Below, one piece after another: positions 61,545 to 64,000 of a stretch of 64,000 nucleotides of DNA. The position numbers and the translations under genes are program-made. Positions within the stretch are counted from its first letter, which is position 1. The number at the start of each line of letters is the position of its first letter. The notes beneath the pieces were generated by a model. That model worked only from the letters and a program-made list of their open reading frames with translations, did not search any database and had not been told where the DNA came from. Origin of the DNA: Phallusia mammillata (taxonomy: Eukaryota; Chordata; Ascidiacea; Phlebobranchia; Ascidiidae); the NCBI GenBank assembly GCA_003260075.1, contig QLIY01000463.1, positions 54,679 to 118,678 on the forward strand, written 5' to 3'.

Positions 61545-63619
61545 TTACAAATCTTCTCGTTGATTATACAAAACACACTTGCAAGCATTTTTCTGAGCAT
61601 CAAGGTAAGATTTACACCCAAGTGAAACCACTCCCTGATAAATCAGCCCAGCCGTTATCTTGCATGCTGAAAGAAAATGTATATATTTAAAAAATATTTT
61701 AAGAAACATTAGTGGTAACAAACCAGTAAGATACAGCACAGTTATTGCATCAGAAAAACATTTAAACACAACCAAGTTTTGTTGAATTTCGCTTCAGCCA
61801 AATCATAAATTGGTTCAAGTAAATAAAAAATCTTCATGTTTTGCGTTTAACAGAAGTAAACAGTGCTTTTTGTCAGTGAAAAGAGCTGTTGCCAGTTGTG
61901 CATCAATTTTTTAGTTTTATTTTATTCAACACCTGGAACTATAGTCTGTAAATAAACCTGCGATTACCAAGTTGTACTTACATCAAAAACAGTAAAAAAA
62001 GTTTTTGTTTGTTTCATTTTTATCCTCAGTGGGCGGGCAATGCCTGAATGCGTTATGCTCACAACGAGTCCGCCGTTGAGCTGCTTGTTTTTATTGCAAG
62101 TGCGATAATCATTTTTTATTTGATTTTTTTCAAATTAAGGCAGTTGGTGACTTCAATTTAGTTCAACCCATTGGAAACCACTGGGTTGGAGCAATGCCGC
62201 TTAAGTTTCTTGCTCAGGGAAACACAAGCTACCGAGATAGGATTAGCACCCATGACCTTGTGATCACAAGACGGTTGCGCCAACTTTATTCTCAACAAAC
62301 AGTTATTGGTTTTTGGTTCAGTATTTTTGTTGAAAAATCATCTTACTGTTTATGGTAAAAGTAGCAGCATCATTTCTTTTTCTTTTGCTTGACATTCGTG
62401 TGCATGAATTCATCAGACATTGGTAAAAGGAATTGTCACATTTTTCTTTGTCCATTTTGCAGGTGTCATAGCAAACATCATGTTCATCACAGCATGCTTC
62501 CAGACTTGATAAATGACTCAAATCAACCTTGCATTATGGGATAGTATTGTGAAAACTTAATGATGGGATATGTATATGCAAAACACAACACCAGCTATCT
62601 ATAAAGATACACAGAACGCCTAAATGACTTTACTTACATCAACTCCTAATGATCCACATCCATTGCTTGTAGGTATGTGTGAATAATTAACTGACTTTCT
62701 GTAACCTGCATAAAAAAATTTCCAATTTTTTTTGCAAACTAGAAAGATGGCTTTTGTATAAGTTACATTTATACTATCTGCTTCATTTGACCTGCTAACA
62801 CCAAAAGTTCTTGGTCTATATTGTGCTTACATTATTAAAATGTCACAAATAAGTGCAAATAAGCAGAAAAGAACAACATAGTTTTCTTTATCTAATATGC
62901 TATTTAACAGAAACATCATATTTGTGGTGGTGCCGATATTGTTGAATTACATTGTTTTAAACTTGAACTCCTAATCGAATGCCAAAACTGTGACTTTACA
63001 GTAAAGAAGAGTTTACAATTAAAACAAGCCAAGAGAAAGAAGATTAAATGTAAAGACAAGTGTTTTGGGCCAGATTGATCAAGTAAATACTTGCCTTGTT
63101 ACCCAAAGGTATATTTTCACACAACACTAGCATTAGACCCAAGAAAAACACATTTTTCCTATTGTGGCACTTGTACGTTTTTGAGTTGTGCAGGCCTGCC
63201 AGTCTGCATAGTGTGGCAGCTGCATGTGCAAATTTTTTAGATTGCACACAAAGAAATTTAATTGGCCTGCCTTGGTCTCTTTTTTCTGCTTTGTGACTGC
63301 TGAAATTGGTCTTGCAAAAACTACAGACAATTCGAATCTGAAATTTTTACTCAATATTCTACACAATGTAGGCTAACCATTTAAGCATACAAACTTTTTT
63401 AAAAAAAATAGCGAATAAAACTCACTTACCAGTTGGACACTTGTAACTACATTTCTTATCCTGTGATGCAATGTTAACAGCATCGACCACATTAGCAAAA
63501 GCTTCAAGTCCCTTTTTAACTGTCCTGGGATCCATGTCAAGAAATGCATTTGTTAATACCAAATAGCGCACAATCAGTATTATGCAAAGAAACCCGCGAA
63601 CTGCCATCGAGATGGGCAT
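61545..63619 (-). CDS. PLA2G12: Group XII secretory phospholipase A2
   Basis: Four minus-strand exons in frame: 63430-63619, 62638-62705, 62347-62527 and 61545-61666, about 186 residues, close to vertebrate PLA2G12A. These enzymes cleave the sn-2 ester of phospholipids using calcium, or, in the B form, act without catalysis. A signal peptide is seen (GFLCIILIVRYLVLTNA). The atypical calcium loop region reads NGCGSLGVD, and the active-site helix is ACCDEHDVCYDTC, keeping the catalytic His-Asp pair, so activity is plausible. The last exon, LGCKSYLDAQKNACKC, matches the family's C-terminal Cys region. ATG 63619 is the first in frame; 63607 is an alternative. Whether it is the A or B form cannot be told. 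Confidence 0.92.
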
Positions 63620-63936
63620 TCTAGCAATCACCAATCAGTGTCGTTGTCGACTGTCGATATTGTCTTCAATCCTTAAAAATGCAAATTTGAAGCGCAATAC
63701 GTTTTTAATATACTTTTTTTAATAAAATTGGTTTTCACCAAGACACATCTAACTCTAAATTGGTATTCACTTTGCAGTTTGTACACTCGTCGTAGTGATG
63801 TTTCGAAACGATGTCGTAGCTCGTAGGTGAAGTACCCTAACGCAGAATAGTGCCAAAAACTCTCCAAAAAGCGCCAAACACAACAAAAAAGTGCCAAACC
63901 AAAAATGTTTGATGCCAAAAATGGGCTCCTCTAAAA
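63620..63936. other. Upstream flank of PLA2G12, no gene seen
   Basis: Repeated CCAAA-type words (GCGCCAAACA, GTGCCAAACC) lie at 63853-63920. The open frames over this area arise from the simple repeat. Confidence 0.45.
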
Positions 63937-64000
63937 TACGCAATCTACGCAATCTACGCAATCTACGCAATCTACGCAATCTACGCAATCTACGCAATCT
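63937..64000. repeat. 9-bp tandem repeat (TACGCAATC)n, runs off the window
   Basis: About seven perfect copies of TACGCAATC fill the last 64 bases with no substitutions, so the array continues to the right. Confidence 0.95.

Overview
The window looks like an animal nuclear genome: AT-rich, with genes cut into many short GT-AG exons, compact introns and many small DNA transposons. Gene content (group XII phospholipase A2, cyclin K, TRMT5, ARMC6, an EGF/GAIN adhesion GPCR) is metazoan. The compact style and the family mix suggest a sea squirt such as Ciona, but that is inference; no species marker was seen.

Layout. 1-1188: last exon of a rhodopsin-type GPCR that starts left of the window, followed by a Ty3/Gypsy remnant. 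2000-8512: a tandem duplication of about 3.16 kb, without convincing genes, one copy carrying a MITE. 9734-16988: two intact four-exon genes of an uncharacterised sulfotransferase family, with a broken copy between them. 17457-20741 (minus): TRMT5, tRNA (guanine37-N1) methyltransferase. 21499-35717 (minus): ARMC6 in 11 exons; its 9.5 kb seventh intron holds a five-exon gene of unknown function on the opposite strand (28950-32165). 36226-36535 (minus): two exons of an unrecognised gene next to a tRNA-derived SINE. 37344-50297 (plus): an 18-exon adhesion GPCR with signal peptide, EGF repeats, GAIN/GPS and 7TM. 50797-53462 (plus): cyclin K. 54660-61151 (minus): a 15-exon coiled-coil protein with an FG/FSFG-rich tail, possibly SIX6OS1-like. 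61545-63619 (minus): group XII phospholipase A2. The window ends in a 9-bp tandem repeat.

Exon models were built by hand from splice sites and reading phase; every joint given for the multi-exon genes keeps frame. The genes show no common pathway: they are unrelated neighbours (tRNA modification, transcription CDK regulation, cell-surface receptors, lipid hydrolysis).

An important caveat concerns the poly-C runs. Runs of almost exactly 10 C lie between near-identical copies of flanking DNA, whereas longer runs (35, 76, 91) have no flanking copies. This is what unmerged contig overlaps and real gaps would look like if gap characters had been written as C. The duplications beside them should not be read as biology without checking reads.
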